Of a stretch of 64,000 bases of DNA, positions 51,771 through 60,213 are shown in pieces. Every line of letters begins with the position of its first letter. Position 1 is the stretch's first letter. A program made the position numbers and the translations under genes. The DNA comes from Marinactinospora thermotolerans DSM 45154 (GTDB lineage Bacteria > Actinomycetota > Actinomycetes > Streptosporangiales > Streptosporangiaceae). The DNA is taken from positions 125,295-189,294 of the forward strand of contig NZ_FUWS01000001.1 of NCBI RefSeq assembly GCF_900167435.1, written 5' to 3'. The notes beneath the pieces were generated by a model. The model saw nothing but the letters and a program-made list of their open reading frames with translations, had not been told where the DNA came from and searched no databases.

Positions 51771-51800
51771 CCGCCCGGTCGGCCGCGGCCGACCGGGCGG
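51771..51800. terminator. 30-bp perfect palindrome between idi and corA
   Basis: CCGCCCGGTCGGCCG (51771-51785) with CGGCCGACCGGGCGG (51786-51800), no spacer. It lies 4 bases beyond the corA stop and 140 after idi, between converging genes, so it is probably a bidirectional terminator. It could also extrude as a cruciform. Confidence 0.6.
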
Positions 51801-51804
51801 CACC

Positions 51805-52971
51805 TCAGAGCCAGCCGCGGCGTTTGAAGACGAGGTAGAGGATCGCGCTCACCATGAACATCAGCGCGATCGCCATGGGATAGCCGTACGCCCAGTGCAA
51901 CTCCGGCATGACGTCGAAGTTCATGCCGTAGATGCCGCCCACGACGGTCGGCGCGAACAGGATGGCCGCCCAGGAGGAGATCTTCTTGACCTCCTCGCTC
52001 TGGGCGTAGCTGGCCTCGGTGAGGTGCTTCATCTCCTCGTTCTGGGCCTGGCTGACGAGGGTGGCGTTGACGGTGAGGATGTTGCCGAGCATCTGCCGGA
52101 AACCGTCGACGCGCTCGGCGACGGTGGTGGCGTGGTCGGCGACGTCGCGCAGGTAGCGCTGGAGTTCCTCGTCGGTGCCGTACTTCTCGAACCCGGCCTC
52201 CAGGCCCTCGAGGATCGACAGCAGCGGACGGGTGGCCCGCTGGAACTCGATCACCTCGCGCGAGAGTTCGTAGATGCGCCGCGACACGCCCGGGTCGCGG
52301 CCGAACACCTGGGTCTCGATCTCGTCGATATCGTTCTGCAGTCCGGCGACGACCGGCGCGTAGCCGTCGACGACCGCGTCGAGTACCGCGTACAGCACGG
52401 CCTCGGGCCCCTGGGCGAGCAGTTCGGGGGCGTTCTCGAGGCGGCGGCGTACCACGCTCAGGTCGGGGGCCTGGCTGTGGCGGACGGTCAGGACGAAGTC
52501 GGCGCCGACGAACAGGTGGATCTCACCGAAACGGACCTCCTCCACCTCGTCGACGTAACGTGCCGCGCGCAGGACCACGAAGAGCGTGTCGCCGTAACGC
52601 TCCAGCTTGGGCCGCTGGTGGGCGACGATGGCGTCCTCGACGGCCAACTCGTGCAGGCCGAACTCCTCGGCCGCGGCGAGCAGCTGGGACTCGGAGGGCT
52701 GGAACAGGCCGATCCAGGCCATGGCGCCGGGCCGGCGCGGCACCCTTTGGTGCAACTGGGTGATGCCGGTGGGCACGCCCTCCTGGCGACGTCCGTCGAT
52801 GTAGATCGCGGCGTCGACGACGCTGTCCTCGACCGGAGCGCTGCGAGGCGTCTCCTCGGCGCGAGGGTCCATCGAGTACTCCGGCGCGGGTCCCGAGGCG
52901 GGGTGGGACCGGCGGGAGGAGGCCGGGGTGCGGAGCGTGGGCAGCCATGCGCGCATGCGGCGCTGGGGCAT
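51805..52971 (-). CDS. corA: CorA-family magnesium/cobalt channel
   Basis: 388 residues. The long N-terminal cytosolic domain with helical stretches (VVAGLQNDIDEIETQVFGRD, LREVIEFQ-type helix) is followed by two C-terminal membrane helices, WAAILFAPTVVGGIYGMNFD and MAIALMFMVSAILYLVF. The Y-G-M-N selectivity signature sits between them, and a basic tail ends the protein. The first 50 residues are Arg/Pro-rich and poorly conserved; the family match starts near DAAIYIDGRRQEG. ATG 52971 follows GGGAG. A likely Mg2+ uptake channel. Confidence 0.9.
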   Translation of the reverse strand: MPQRRMRAWLPTLRTPASSRRSHPASGPAPEYSMDPRAEETPRSAPVEDSVVDAAIYIDGRRQEGVPTGITQLHQRVPRRPGAMAWIGLFQPSESQLLAAAEEFGLHELAVEDAIVAHQRPKLERYGDTLFVVLRAARYVDEVEEVRFGEIHLFVGADFVLTVRHSQAPDLSVVRRRLENAPELLAQGPEAVLYAVLDAVVDGYAPVVAGLQNDIDEIETQVFGRDPGVSRRIYELSREVIEFQRATRPLLSILEGLEAGFEKYGTDEELQRYLRDVADHATTVAERVDGFRQMLGNILTVNATLVSQAQNEEMKHLTEASYAQSEEVKKISSWAAILFAPTVVGGIYGMNFDVMPELHWAYGYPMAIALMFMVSAILYLVFKRRGWL

Positions 52972-53339
52972 GGAGACTCCCGAGCGGATCGTCGGAACGG
53001 AACCTGGGGCGCGCGGACACGGGGTGATGCGGGGCGCGCCGGACCTGGTGCGGGATCTACCTGGTACTCGGAGGTTGGCTCATGTTCGGCCTCACCTCCC
53101 GGGTCCGTGGATTCGCTCGACGGTCTCCCAGGTTACCCTGCCGGTCCGATGCGGCCGTAACGTCCGGCCGCGCGACGTGTGCGATGTCCCCGGAACACGC
53201 CTCACCGCCCTCCTCGCGACCAGGCCGTTCACCTGTATGGTCAACGGAGAGTAATACAGCAGTCACTCCGGGAAGCACCCTGTTGGTTGTCGGGTTCTTC
53301 CGGAGTCCGGCGAAGGCACAGCGGAGGGAAGACGACACG
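52972..53339. other. Intergenic region between divergent corA and a small membrane gene
   Basis: About 370 bases without a gene. Near 53225-53260 the plus strand has GTATGGTCAACGGAGAGTAA followed by TACAGCAG, with GTAT and ATAC arms and TAATAC as a possible -10. No Mg2+-type riboswitch fold was recognised. Confidence 0.35.
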
Positions 53340-53588
53340 ATGACCTCTCACGACCGTCCCCGTCCCCACTGGAGCCTGCGCGTCGTGGGAGCGGCGCTGC
53401 GTGTGTTCCCCGGAGTCGTCGCGGTGTTGAGCGGAGCCGCCCTCATCACGGCGCTGGCCGGCCTGGCCGCGGTTCGGCTGGTGCCCGCGGCGTCGGCGCC
53501 CGTCGCGGCGTTGACCATGCTGCTCGCCGCGCTGTTCGTGGCCGGCCGCCGGCGCAACGCGCGCAGGCGTCGCGCGGCGACCGGCTGA
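53340..53588 (+). CDS. Small two-helix membrane protein
   Basis: 82 residues: hydrophilic start MTSHDRPRPHWSLRV, two hydrophobic helices (VFPGVVAVLSGAALITALAG and VPAASAPVAALTMLLAALFV) and a strongly basic end RRRNARRRRAATG. No family recognised. GGAGGGAAG lies about 10 bases before ATG 53340. It converges on the SDR gene with 10 bases between stops. Confidence 0.55.
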   Translation: MTSHDRPRPHWSLRVVGAALRVFPGVVAVLSGAALITALAGLAAVRLVPAASAPVAALTMLLAALFVAGRRRNARRRRAATG

Positions 53589-53598
53589 TCTCCCCCGG

Positions 53599-54636
53599 TC
53601 ATCCGCGCCGCGCGGCCGCGCCGTCGGCGGGGAACTGGTTGAAACGGCGGCCCGCCTCCTCGTTGAGGGCCGTCAGGCCGCGCACCACGCTGCCCGCGTG
53701 CTCGCCGGCCTCCAGCCCGCTACGCGCCTCCTCGTCGGTGGAGGTGGGCAGGACCCTGTTCATCGTGCGCAACGACCACTGGGTGAACCCCGGCCATGCG
53801 CCGTGCAGGAGCACCGCGGCCCGGGCCATCGGGGTCAGCACGAGGTGGTGACGGCCGATGCGCATCGCCTGGACCATGCGGCGGGCGGCACGCTCGGCGT
53901 CCATCGACACGACCGGAAGCCCGGCCAGCAGGGAGAACCAGGTGTACTCCCGTTCCGGAGCCCCGGCGAACAGGGCGCGGCGGTGCGAACCGGTGCGCAT
54001 GAGGCCCGGGACCACGGTGGTGACGTGCACCCCCTCGACGGCGAGTTCGGCGTCGAGCCCTTCGGAGAGCGCCACCTGGGCGAACTTCGCGCAGGAGTAG
54101 GGCATCAGGTGGGGAATGCTCAGCTTGCCGCCGATGGAGGTGATGTTGAGGACGTGGCCGCGACGGCGGCGCAGCATGGGCAGCACCGCCCGCGTCAGCC
54201 GCAACGGTGCCCAGAACATCAACTCCATCGCCTCGACGAAGTCGTCCCGGGTCATCGCCTCGAAGGGCGCCACCTGGATGATCCCGGCGTTGTTGACCAG
54301 GATGTCCAGACCGCCGAAGCGGGTCTCGATCTCCTGTGTCAGCCGCGCGACGGCCTCCTTCTCGCGCAGGTCACAGGTGAGGGCGTGCGCCTCGACGCCC
54401 CGACCCCGCAGGTCGGCGACGGCGCGGTCCAGTTCGTCGGTGGCGCGCGCGCAGATCAGGACGCGGCACCCCTGCGCGCCGAGTTCACGCGCGAGGAGCA
54501 GGCCGAGCCCACGGGACCCGCCGGTGACCAGCGCGGTGCGCCCCCTCAGGTCCTGTGGGCGGCGGGCCAGGCGCAGGGCCGCCGCGCCGATCCCCACGGT
54601 GGCCCCCATCACGAACGCTGTCTGTTTCCATCCCAT
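53599..54636 (-). CDS. SDR family oxidoreductase with N-terminal hydrophobic lead
   Basis: 345 residues. A short hydrophobic segment (WKQTAFVMGATVGIGAAALR) precedes the Rossmann part. TALVTGGSRGLGLLLARELG binds NADP, DILVNNAGIIQ is the NNAG motif, NITSIGGKLSIPHLMPYSCA followed by K holds Ser-Tyr-Lys. A long C-terminal extension (about residues 260-345) is not part of the classical SDR core. GGAGGAAC precedes ATG 54636. It lies 37 bases downstream of the zinc dehydrogenase on the same strand, so the two may be an operon of stress or lipid redox enzymes. Confidence 0.8.
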   Translation of the reverse strand: MGWKQTAFVMGATVGIGAAALRLARRPQDLRGRTALVTGGSRGLGLLLARELGAQGCRVLICARATDELDRAVADLRGRGVEAHALTCDLREKEAVARLTQEIETRFGGLDILVNNAGIIQVAPFEAMTRDDFVEAMELMFWAPLRLTRAVLPMLRRRRGHVLNITSIGGKLSIPHLMPYSCAKFAQVALSEGLDAELAVEGVHVTTVVPGLMRTGSHRRALFAGAPEREYTWFSLLAGLPVVSMDAERAARRMVQAMRIGRHHLVLTPMARAAVLLHGAWPGFTQWSLRTMNRVLPTSTDEEARSGLEAGEHAGSVVRGLTALNEEAGRRFNQFPADGAAARRG

Positions 54637-54673
54637 GGTCGTCGTTCCTCCTCGGCTCTTTCGCTGCGGTGGC

Positions 54674-55861
54674 TCAGGCACCGGGACGCAAGACCACCTT
54701 GACCGCGCCGTCCCGTTTCTTCTGGAACATGTCGTAGGCGTGGGGGGCCTCCTCCAGGGGCAGGACGTGGGTGGTCAGGTCCTCGACACCCAACGGGTCC
54801 CCAGTGTCGGTGAGCAGGGGGAGGATCTCGTCGGTCCAGCGCCGGACGTGGGCCTGCCCCATGCGGATCTGCACGCCCTTGTCGAACAGGTCGAGCATCG
54901 GCATCGGGTCGGCCTGTCCCCCGTAGACGCCGCTGATGGAGACCGTTCCGCACCGGCGCACCAGGTCGAAGGCCAGGTTGAGGGCGGCCATCCGGTCGAC
55001 CCCGGCGCGCCCGATGAGCCTCTCACTGACCGCGTCAGGCAGCTTCCCGGCCAGCGTCTGGGCGGCCTTGGCCATCGGTGAGCCGTGCGCCTCCATGCCG
55101 ACGGCCTCGATCACCGAGTCGGGGCCACGGCCCCCCGTCATCTCGCGGACCCGCTCGGCGGCGTCTCCGGTGGACACGTCGAGGGCGGTCACGCCGTGCC
55201 GGCGGGCCATCTCCAGCCGCTCGGGCACCAGGTCGAGGCCGAAGACCTGCTCGGCCCCGCGATGGCGGGCGATGCGGGCGGCCATCTGTCCGATCGGTCC
55301 CAGCCCGATGACGGCCACCGATCCGCCCGGCGGAACGTCGGCGTAGTCCACCGCCTGCCAGGCCGTGGGCAGCACGTCGGACAGGTAGAGGAACCGTTCG
55401 TCCGGCGGCCCTTCGGGAACCTTGATCGGCCCGAAGTGCGCCTGGGGCACGCGCAGGTACTCGGCCTGGCCGCCGGGGACGTGTCCGTAGAGCTTGGTGT
55501 AGCCGAACAGCGATCCGCCGGTGCCGTGCTCGCGGTTCTGGGTGGTCTCGCACTGCGCGTAGTAGGCCATCCGGCACATGTGGCAGTGCCCGCAGGAGAT
55601 GTTGAAGGGCACGACCACGCGGTCGCCGGGGCGCAGGCCGTCCACCTCGGAGCCGACCTCCTCGACGATCCCCATCGGTTCGTGCCCGAGGATGTCACCG
55701 GGTTCCATGAACATCGTGAGCACCGAGTACAGGTGCAGGTCCGATCCGCAGATCGCGGTCGAGGTGATGCGCACGATCGCGTCGGTGGGTTCCTCGATCA
55801 CGGGGTCGGCCACGTCGGTGACGCGGACGTCCTCCTTGCCCTGCCAGGTCACGGCTTTCAC
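54674..55861 (-). CDS. Zinc-dependent alcohol dehydrogenase (formaldehyde dehydrogenase-like)
   Basis: 395-residue medium-chain dehydrogenase. Catalytic zinc ligands are in TAICGSDLHLY and ILGHEPMGIVEEVG; the structural zinc loop is CGHCHMCRMAYYAQC, whose spacing differs from the classic CxxCxxCx7C only in detail. The NAD site is SVAVIGLGPIGQMAARIARH. The stretch FGYTKLYGHVPGGQAEYLRV is typical of glutathione-independent formaldehyde dehydrogenase-like proteins. GTG 55861 follows GAGGAGG; the open frame to 56131 lacks a better start. The aldehyde or alcohol substrate is unknown. It is divergent from the manganese catalase. Confidence 0.85.
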   Translation of the reverse strand: MKAVTWQGKEDVRVTDVADPVIEEPTDAIVRITSTAICGSDLHLYSVLTMFMEPGDILGHEPMGIVEEVGSEVDGLRPGDRVVVPFNISCGHCHMCRMAYYAQCETTQNREHGTGGSLFGYTKLYGHVPGGQAEYLRVPQAHFGPIKVPEGPPDERFLYLSDVLPTAWQAVDYADVPPGGSVAVIGLGPIGQMAARIARHRGAEQVFGLDLVPERLEMARRHGVTALDVSTGDAAERVREMTGGRGPDSVIEAVGMEAHGSPMAKAAQTLAGKLPDAVSERLIGRAGVDRMAALNLAFDLVRRCGTVSISGVYGGQADPMPMLDLFDKGVQIRMGQAHVRRWTDEILPLLTDTGDPLGVEDLTTHVLPLEEAPHAYDMFQKKRDGAVKVVLRPGA

Positions 55862-56110
55862 TCCGCCTCCTCTCCACCGGGTCACGCCGCGCTCGCGCGA
55901 CGCCGTCGTGACTCCCCTGGCCTCGATCCCGACCGGTAAACCCGCCGCAAATCCGTTTAGCCCCATCGATCCCTTGCGTGATGGAACGCAGCCTTTTGCT
56001 CCCCGTGGGTGCATGTGCGCTGACACGCCGGGTAGCCGCCCCCAGGACCAAGGAGGTTTCCCGTCACCGTGCCGGGCGAGCCCTCCCGATCCACGAGCGG
56101 AAGGCAGAGG

Positions 56111-57016
56111 ATGTTCCGTCACACCAAGCACCTACAGTTCGAGGCCAAGCCCGAGAAGCCGGACGCCTTGTACGCCGCGAAACTCCAGGAGCTCATTGGC
56201 GGCGCCTACGGCGAGATGACGGTCACCATGCAGTACCTGTTCCAGGGCTGGAACTGTCGCGTCGAGGGCAAGTACAAGGACATGATCCTCGACGTCGCGA
56301 CCGAGGAGATCGGCCACGTCGAGATGCTCGCGACGATGGTGGCCCGCCTGTTGGAGGGCGCTCCCGACGACGTCATGGCCAAGGCCGTGAAGGATCCCGC
56401 CGTGGGCGCGGTCGTGGGCGGGATGAACCCGCAGCAGGCGATCGTCTCCGGCGGCGGTGCGGTCCTCGCCGACAGCGGCGCCACCCCCTGGAACGGCAAG
56501 TACATCGTGGCCAGTGGCAACCTGATGGCCGACTTCTACGCCAACGTCGCGGCGGAGGCCCAGGGCCGGCTGCAGACGGCCCGGCTCTACAACATGACCG
56601 ACGATCCCGGCGTCAAGGCGATGCTCAAGTTCAACCTGGCGCGCGACACCGTCCACCAGAACCAGTGGCTGGCCGCCATCGAGCAGCTCAAGGAGGACGG
56701 ACTGGAGGGACCGATCGTGCCCAACGCCCTGTTCGACGAGGAGAACCAGGAGCACTCCCGCACCCACTGGCACCTGTCCGACGGCACGCAGGCCCAGGAC
56801 GGTCCGTGGGCACAGGGAATCGCGCCCGACGGTGTGCACCAGCTGGAGTTCCTGGCCGATCCGGCCCCGCTGGGCGGCCCGGCCTCGGCGCCCCCGCCGC
56901 CGGACCACCTCTACGGCACCAAGGCCGCCGGACACGGCGGTGAGGGCTCGGCCAAGGGTCCCTCGGGTGCCCCGAACAAGTCCATGGGCGACAAGATCAA
57001 GGACACCTTCTCCTGA
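56111..57016 (+). CDS. Manganese (non-haem) catalase
   Basis: 301 residues. The di-manganese ligands of the family can be placed: Glu in GGAYGEMTVTMQYLFQ, Glu and His in VATEEIGHVEMLATMVARLL, Glu in ANVAAEAQGRLQTARLY and His in LARDTVHQNQWLAAIEQLKE. It breaks down H2O2. The last 50 residues are Pro/Gly/Lys-rich and probably flexible, ending MGDKIKDTFS. ATG 56111 with GGAAGG a little upstream. It is divergent from the zinc dehydrogenase, and a hairpin follows. Confidence 0.93.
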   Translation: MFRHTKHLQFEAKPEKPDALYAAKLQELIGGAYGEMTVTMQYLFQGWNCRVEGKYKDMILDVATEEIGHVEMLATMVARLLEGAPDDVMAKAVKDPAVGAVVGGMNPQQAIVSGGGAVLADSGATPWNGKYIVASGNLMADFYANVAAEAQGRLQTARLYNMTDDPGVKAMLKFNLARDTVHQNQWLAAIEQLKEDGLEGPIVPNALFDEENQEHSRTHWHLSDGTQAQDGPWAQGIAPDGVHQLEFLADPAPLGGPASAPPPPDHLYGTKAAGHGGEGSAKGPSGAPNKSMGDKIKDTFS

Positions 57017-57022
57017 GAGGTC

Positions 57023-57052
57023 CGCGGTCCCGGGGCCGTCCCCGGGACCGCG
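57023..57052. terminator. Hairpin after the manganese catalase
   Basis: 13-bp perfect stem CGCGGTCCCGGGG (57023-57035) with CCCCGGGACCGCG (57040-57052), loop CCGT, between converging genes. Confidence 0.65.
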
Positions 57053-57110
57053 CCCGTGTCGGCCCCGGGCCCCACCCGATACCGGGGCCGCGTCGTGTGG
57101 GCCGCCTGGG

Positions 57111-58022
57111 TCAGCCGACGTAGCGCCGGGCCCGCGAGGTCCGCTGGGGCTCCTCCAGCAGCCGTAGCCCCTGTTCGACCCGGGGCGGGACGGGAGCCCG
57201 CTCCCGCAACACCCACGGAAGCCCCGCCGCGGCCTCGGCCAGCGCGGCCAGGCTCGCCGCGTCCGGCGGGATGGAGCGCAGCACCGCCACGGTCCGCCGC
57301 AGCGCCCCCGAGGCCGGCCGGCGCAGCCACGCCGTCCACAGCGTGTTGCGGATCCCCAGCTGACGGCGTCGGCGCGGGTCACGGCTGTGTGAGGGCGCGT
57401 GGTGGACGACCAGGTCCTCGATCCAGCACATCCACCAGCCGGCGCGGGCGAGGTCGAGGGCCAGGAGCTCCTCTTCCCCGCCCAGCCACAGGCGCGGAGA
57501 GAAGCCGCCGACCTGGTCGAAGGCCGAGACCCGCAGCACCGACGCGCCGGCCAGGATGCTGAGCAGCGCGGGCCCGGGCAGGCTGTCGGGGGCGGGCACG
57601 GGCGAGTCGCGCAGCTCTGGGGTGATCGGGTCCTCGCGTGAACCGGGTTCGACCAGGATGCGGCCGGTGAGCGAGGCGACGTCGGGGTGGGCGTCCAACA
57701 GGTCGGCGGCCTGGGACAGGGCGCCCGCCTCCCACCAGGTGTCGTCGTCGCAGAAGGCGACATAGGGCGCCGTCACCGCGGCGACCCCGATGTTGCGCGC
57801 CACGGCCCCGAGGTTGGCGCGGGCCCTGATCACCTCGACCTCGGGATGGCGTTCGGCCACCGCCGTGGCGGTGCCGTCCCGCGAGGCGTTGTCCACGACG
57901 ACGATCTGCGGGCGTTCGGGCACCCGGGTCATCCGCTCCAGCACGCCGAGCACCTCGTCGCGCCGGTTGTGGGTGATGACGACGACGGCGACGCGCGGGT
58001 CCGGCCCGCGCCGCGCGCTCAC
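57111..58022 (-). CDS. Family 2 glycosyltransferase (first of a pair)
   Basis: 303-residue GT-A fold enzyme. VAVVVITHNRRDEVLGVLER and IVVVDNASRDGTATAVAERH form the nucleotide-sugar site. APYVAFCDDDTWWEAGALSQ holds the metal-binding DDD, and RLWLGGEEELLALDLARAG the acceptor/base region. It has no membrane helices and should transfer a sugar from a nucleotide donor in the cytosol. GTG 58022 overlaps the stop of the sister gene by 4 bases. The two are clearly paralogous, with the same DDDxWW motif and the same C-terminal helical extension. Confidence 0.85.
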   Translation of the reverse strand: MSARRGPDPRVAVVVITHNRRDEVLGVLERMTRVPERPQIVVVDNASRDGTATAVAERHPEVEVIRARANLGAVARNIGVAAVTAPYVAFCDDDTWWEAGALSQAADLLDAHPDVASLTGRILVEPGSREDPITPELRDSPVPAPDSLPGPALLSILAGASVLRVSAFDQVGGFSPRLWLGGEEELLALDLARAGWWMCWIEDLVVHHAPSHSRDPRRRRQLGIRNTLWTAWLRRPASGALRRTVAVLRSIPPDAASLAALAEAAAGLPWVLRERAPVPPRVEQGLRLLEEPQRTSRARRYVG

Positions 58023-58909
58023 GTCGTCTCCAGCGTGCGCAGGGCGTGCTCCACCCGACCGGGCAGCCGGCGTCGCTGTCGCAGCGCTCCGGGAAGCCGG
58101 CGCAGCGCGTCGGCGAGGGCGCCCCGGGCGTCGGGGTCGGTGGTCGCGGCGTGGGCCAGGCGGGCCGTCTCCCGGGTCGCGCGTTCCACCGGCCGGCGCA
58201 GCCAGGCCGAGAGCAGCCGGTTGCGCAGGTCCAGGCGGACACGCCAGGAGGCCGGCGGCCGGGCGGCCGAGGGATGGTGGTGTGCCCGGACGTCGGCGAC
58301 GTGGCACGACGTCCAGCCCGCCGCGGCGAGGTCCTGGGCGAGGAGCGCCTCCTCACCGGAGAAGAAGAGCAGCCGGCTGAACCCGCCGACCTCCAGGAAG
58401 GCCGACCGGCGCACGACCGCGGCGCACGCCAGGAAACCGAGTACCTCCGGCCCGGGTGTCCCCGCGCGCCGGGGCAGCGGGCTCTCGGCCATCAGCGCGT
58501 TGATCGGGTCGGGCCGTTCCTCCTCGCCCACGACGACCGAGGCCGCGAGCAGTCCCAGGCTCGGGTGGGCGTCGAACACGTCGGCCGCCCGCTCCAGGGC
58601 CCCCGGAGCCCACCAGGAGTCGTCGTCGCTGAAGGCGACGTAGGGAGTCTCCGCGAGCTCGACGCCGATGTTGCGCGCCGCGCAGCCGAGGTTGTCGCGC
58701 ACCCGGATCGAACGCGCCCAGGGGTACTCCCCTCGGACGAGGGCCGACGTGCCGTCCGAGGAGGCGTTGTCCACGACGATCACCGCGGAGCGGGGATCGA
58801 GGCGGGCCAGCTCGTCGAGTGTGCGGGCCAGTTCGGCGTGGCGGTCGCGGGTCGCCACGACGACCGTCACCCGAGGCGGATCGGTGCCGGGCGCCTCGTC
58901 GTTGCTCAC
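58019..58909 (-). CDS. Family 2 glycosyltransferase (second of a pair)
   Basis: 296 residues, paralogue of its downstream neighbour: VTVVVATRDRHAELARTLDE, VIVVDNASSDGTSALVRGEY, TPYVAFSDDDSWWAPGALER and LLFFSGEEALLAQDLAAAGW. GTG 58909 follows GGAGG. The pair forms a two-gene operon divergent from the sigma factor. With the UXS-like epimerase, HldE and GmhA genes a little further on, they may add heptose or pentose to a surface glycan or glycosylated product. Donor and acceptor are unknown. Confidence 0.85.
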   Translation of the reverse strand: MSNDEAPGTDPPRVTVVVATRDRHAELARTLDELARLDPRSAVIVVDNASSDGTSALVRGEYPWARSIRVRDNLGCAARNIGVELAETPYVAFSDDDSWWAPGALERAADVFDAHPSLGLLAASVVVGEEERPDPINALMAESPLPRRAGTPGPEVLGFLACAAVVRRSAFLEVGGFSRLLFFSGEEALLAQDLAAAGWTSCHVADVRAHHHPSAARPPASWRVRLDLRNRLLSAWLRRPVERATRETARLAHAATTDPDARGALADALRRLPGALRQRRRLPGRVEHALRTLETT

Positions 58910-59281
58910 GTCGTCGCCTCCTTGGGGTCGGGGGTGGCCGGGTCATGGCCGCGGATTCCGCTACCCGTCATCCCCTGGTGCATGCGAATGGCGTGTAAAA
59001 ACGTCCCCATGGAGCGCGCCGACTGTTCCACCGTGACGACGCGACTACCTAGACTCGACGTGTCGTGTTCAAAGGTCCGACAGAGCGGCCTGTCCTGTCA
59101 GCCACATCCGAAATAGATCTCAGAATCGCGCCGTACCGAATGAGGTCCCGCGCCCGCGCACACGACACGCGAGGTTTCCGGACATACCACGAATACCCTG
59201 CGAGCGATTCCACGATCTCCTCAGGACACAGGCGAGATGTGATCGGCACATCGCCTGCCGTGCGTTGGGAGAGGTATTTCG
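58910..59281. other. Divergent promoter region of glycosyltransferases and sigma factor
   Basis: About 370 bases, AT-richer than the flanks, without a gene. On the minus strand GGGTAT occurs at 59193-59198, which resembles the -10 of SigB/SigF-type promoters, but no GTTT lies at the expected distance. No firm promoter could be assigned. Confidence 0.35.
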
Positions 59282-60121
59282 ATGCGCGCATCGAGCACTC
59301 TGCATGAACAGACGGACACGAGCATCCCACAACCCCGTTCCCCCCGTAACCGCACGTCCGACGAGGAATACCGGCGGCAGACGCGGGAACTTCTGGAACG
59401 GCTCCGCACGGTCGGGCGTGACGACCCACAACGGGAGCGTATCTGCCACCGACTCATCGAACTGCACATTCCCGTGGTACGGAGGATCGCCCGCCAGTAC
59501 CGAAATCGCGGGGAATCCGAAGAGGACCTGCGCCAGGTGGCGATGGTCGGTCTGATGCAGGCCATCCGGGACTTCAATCCCGACTACGGCAAAGAATTCA
59601 TCTCCTACGCCCTACCCATGATGACCGGTGAGGTCAAACGGCATTTCCGCGACCGCACATGGGCCATTCGGGTTCCCCGCAAACACCAGGAGAAGAGGTC
59701 TGAGCTCAACCGCGCGACGGCCACCTTCACCCAGGAGAACGGCCGTACGCCGACGGTCGCGGAAATAGCGAAGATGCTGGAGATGTCGGTCGAGGACACG
59801 ATCGAGCTCATCGCCGCGTCGACGGCCTACAGCGCGTTGTCACTCGACGTGCCCTACGGCGCCGACGAGGAGGAGAAGACCTTGGGGGACACCATCGGAC
59901 AGAACGACGAGGACCTGGAGAGCGTGGTGGACCGAGCGGCGCTGCGCCCCGCGCTCGCCGCCCTGGCGCCCCGGGAACGGCGGATCCTGCTGCTGCGCTT
60001 CGCCGGCAACAAGACCCAGGCCCAGATCGCCGAGCTCGTCGGCCTGTCCCAGATGCACGTGTCGCGCACGCTCAGCGCGACGCTGCGCAAACTGCGCGCC
60101 GAGCTGCTCGGCGACGTGTGA
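59282..60121 (+). CDS. SigB/SigF/SigG-type RNA polymerase sigma factor
   Basis: 279 residues of the group 3 general-stress and differentiation sigma family. Region 2: HIPVVRRIARQYRNRGESEE then DLRQVAMVGLMQAIRDFNPD. Region 3: RTWAIRVPRKHQEKRSELNR and ENGRTPTVAEIAKMLEMSVE. Region 4: LAPRERRILLLRFAGNKTQA then QIAELVGLSQMHVSRTLSAT as the -35-binding helix-turn-helix. ATG 59282 follows GAGAGG. No anti-sigma or anti-anti-sigma gene lies next to it, unusual for this family. It might control nearby surface-glycan genes or act globally. Confidence 0.9.
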   Translation: MRASSTLHEQTDTSIPQPRSPRNRTSDEEYRRQTRELLERLRTVGRDDPQRERICHRLIELHIPVVRRIARQYRNRGESEEDLRQVAMVGLMQAIRDFNPDYGKEFISYALPMMTGEVKRHFRDRTWAIRVPRKHQEKRSELNRATATFTQENGRTPTVAEIAKMLEMSVEDTIELIAASTAYSALSLDVPYGADEEEKTLGDTIGQNDEDLESVVDRAALRPALAALAPRERRILLLRFAGNKTQAQIAELVGLSQMHVSRTLSATLRKLRAELLGDV

Positions 60122-60162
60122 CACCACCTCCCCGCCCACGCGGGTGGGGGATCCCAACGACG

Positions 60163-60193
60163 CGGCGCCGGTGGAACCCGTCCACCGGCGCCG
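60163..60193. terminator. Bidirectional hairpin after the sigma factor
   Basis: 13-bp perfect stem CGGCGCCGGTGGA (60163-60175) with TCCACCGGCGCCG (60181-60193), between converging sigma-factor and epimerase genes. Confidence 0.65.
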
Positions 60194-60213
60194 TGTCGTC
60201 CGCGCTCACCCGG

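Noticed and set aside
52972-53339. A magnesium riboswitch before corA
   Set aside because: The region lacks recognisable paired elements of known Mg2+ riboswitches, and corA has a short ordinary leader.
59193-59198. GGGTAT on the minus strand as a SigB-type promoter for the glycosyltransferases
   Set aside because: No GTTT-like -35 element occurs at 13-17 bases upstream, so it is probably chance.
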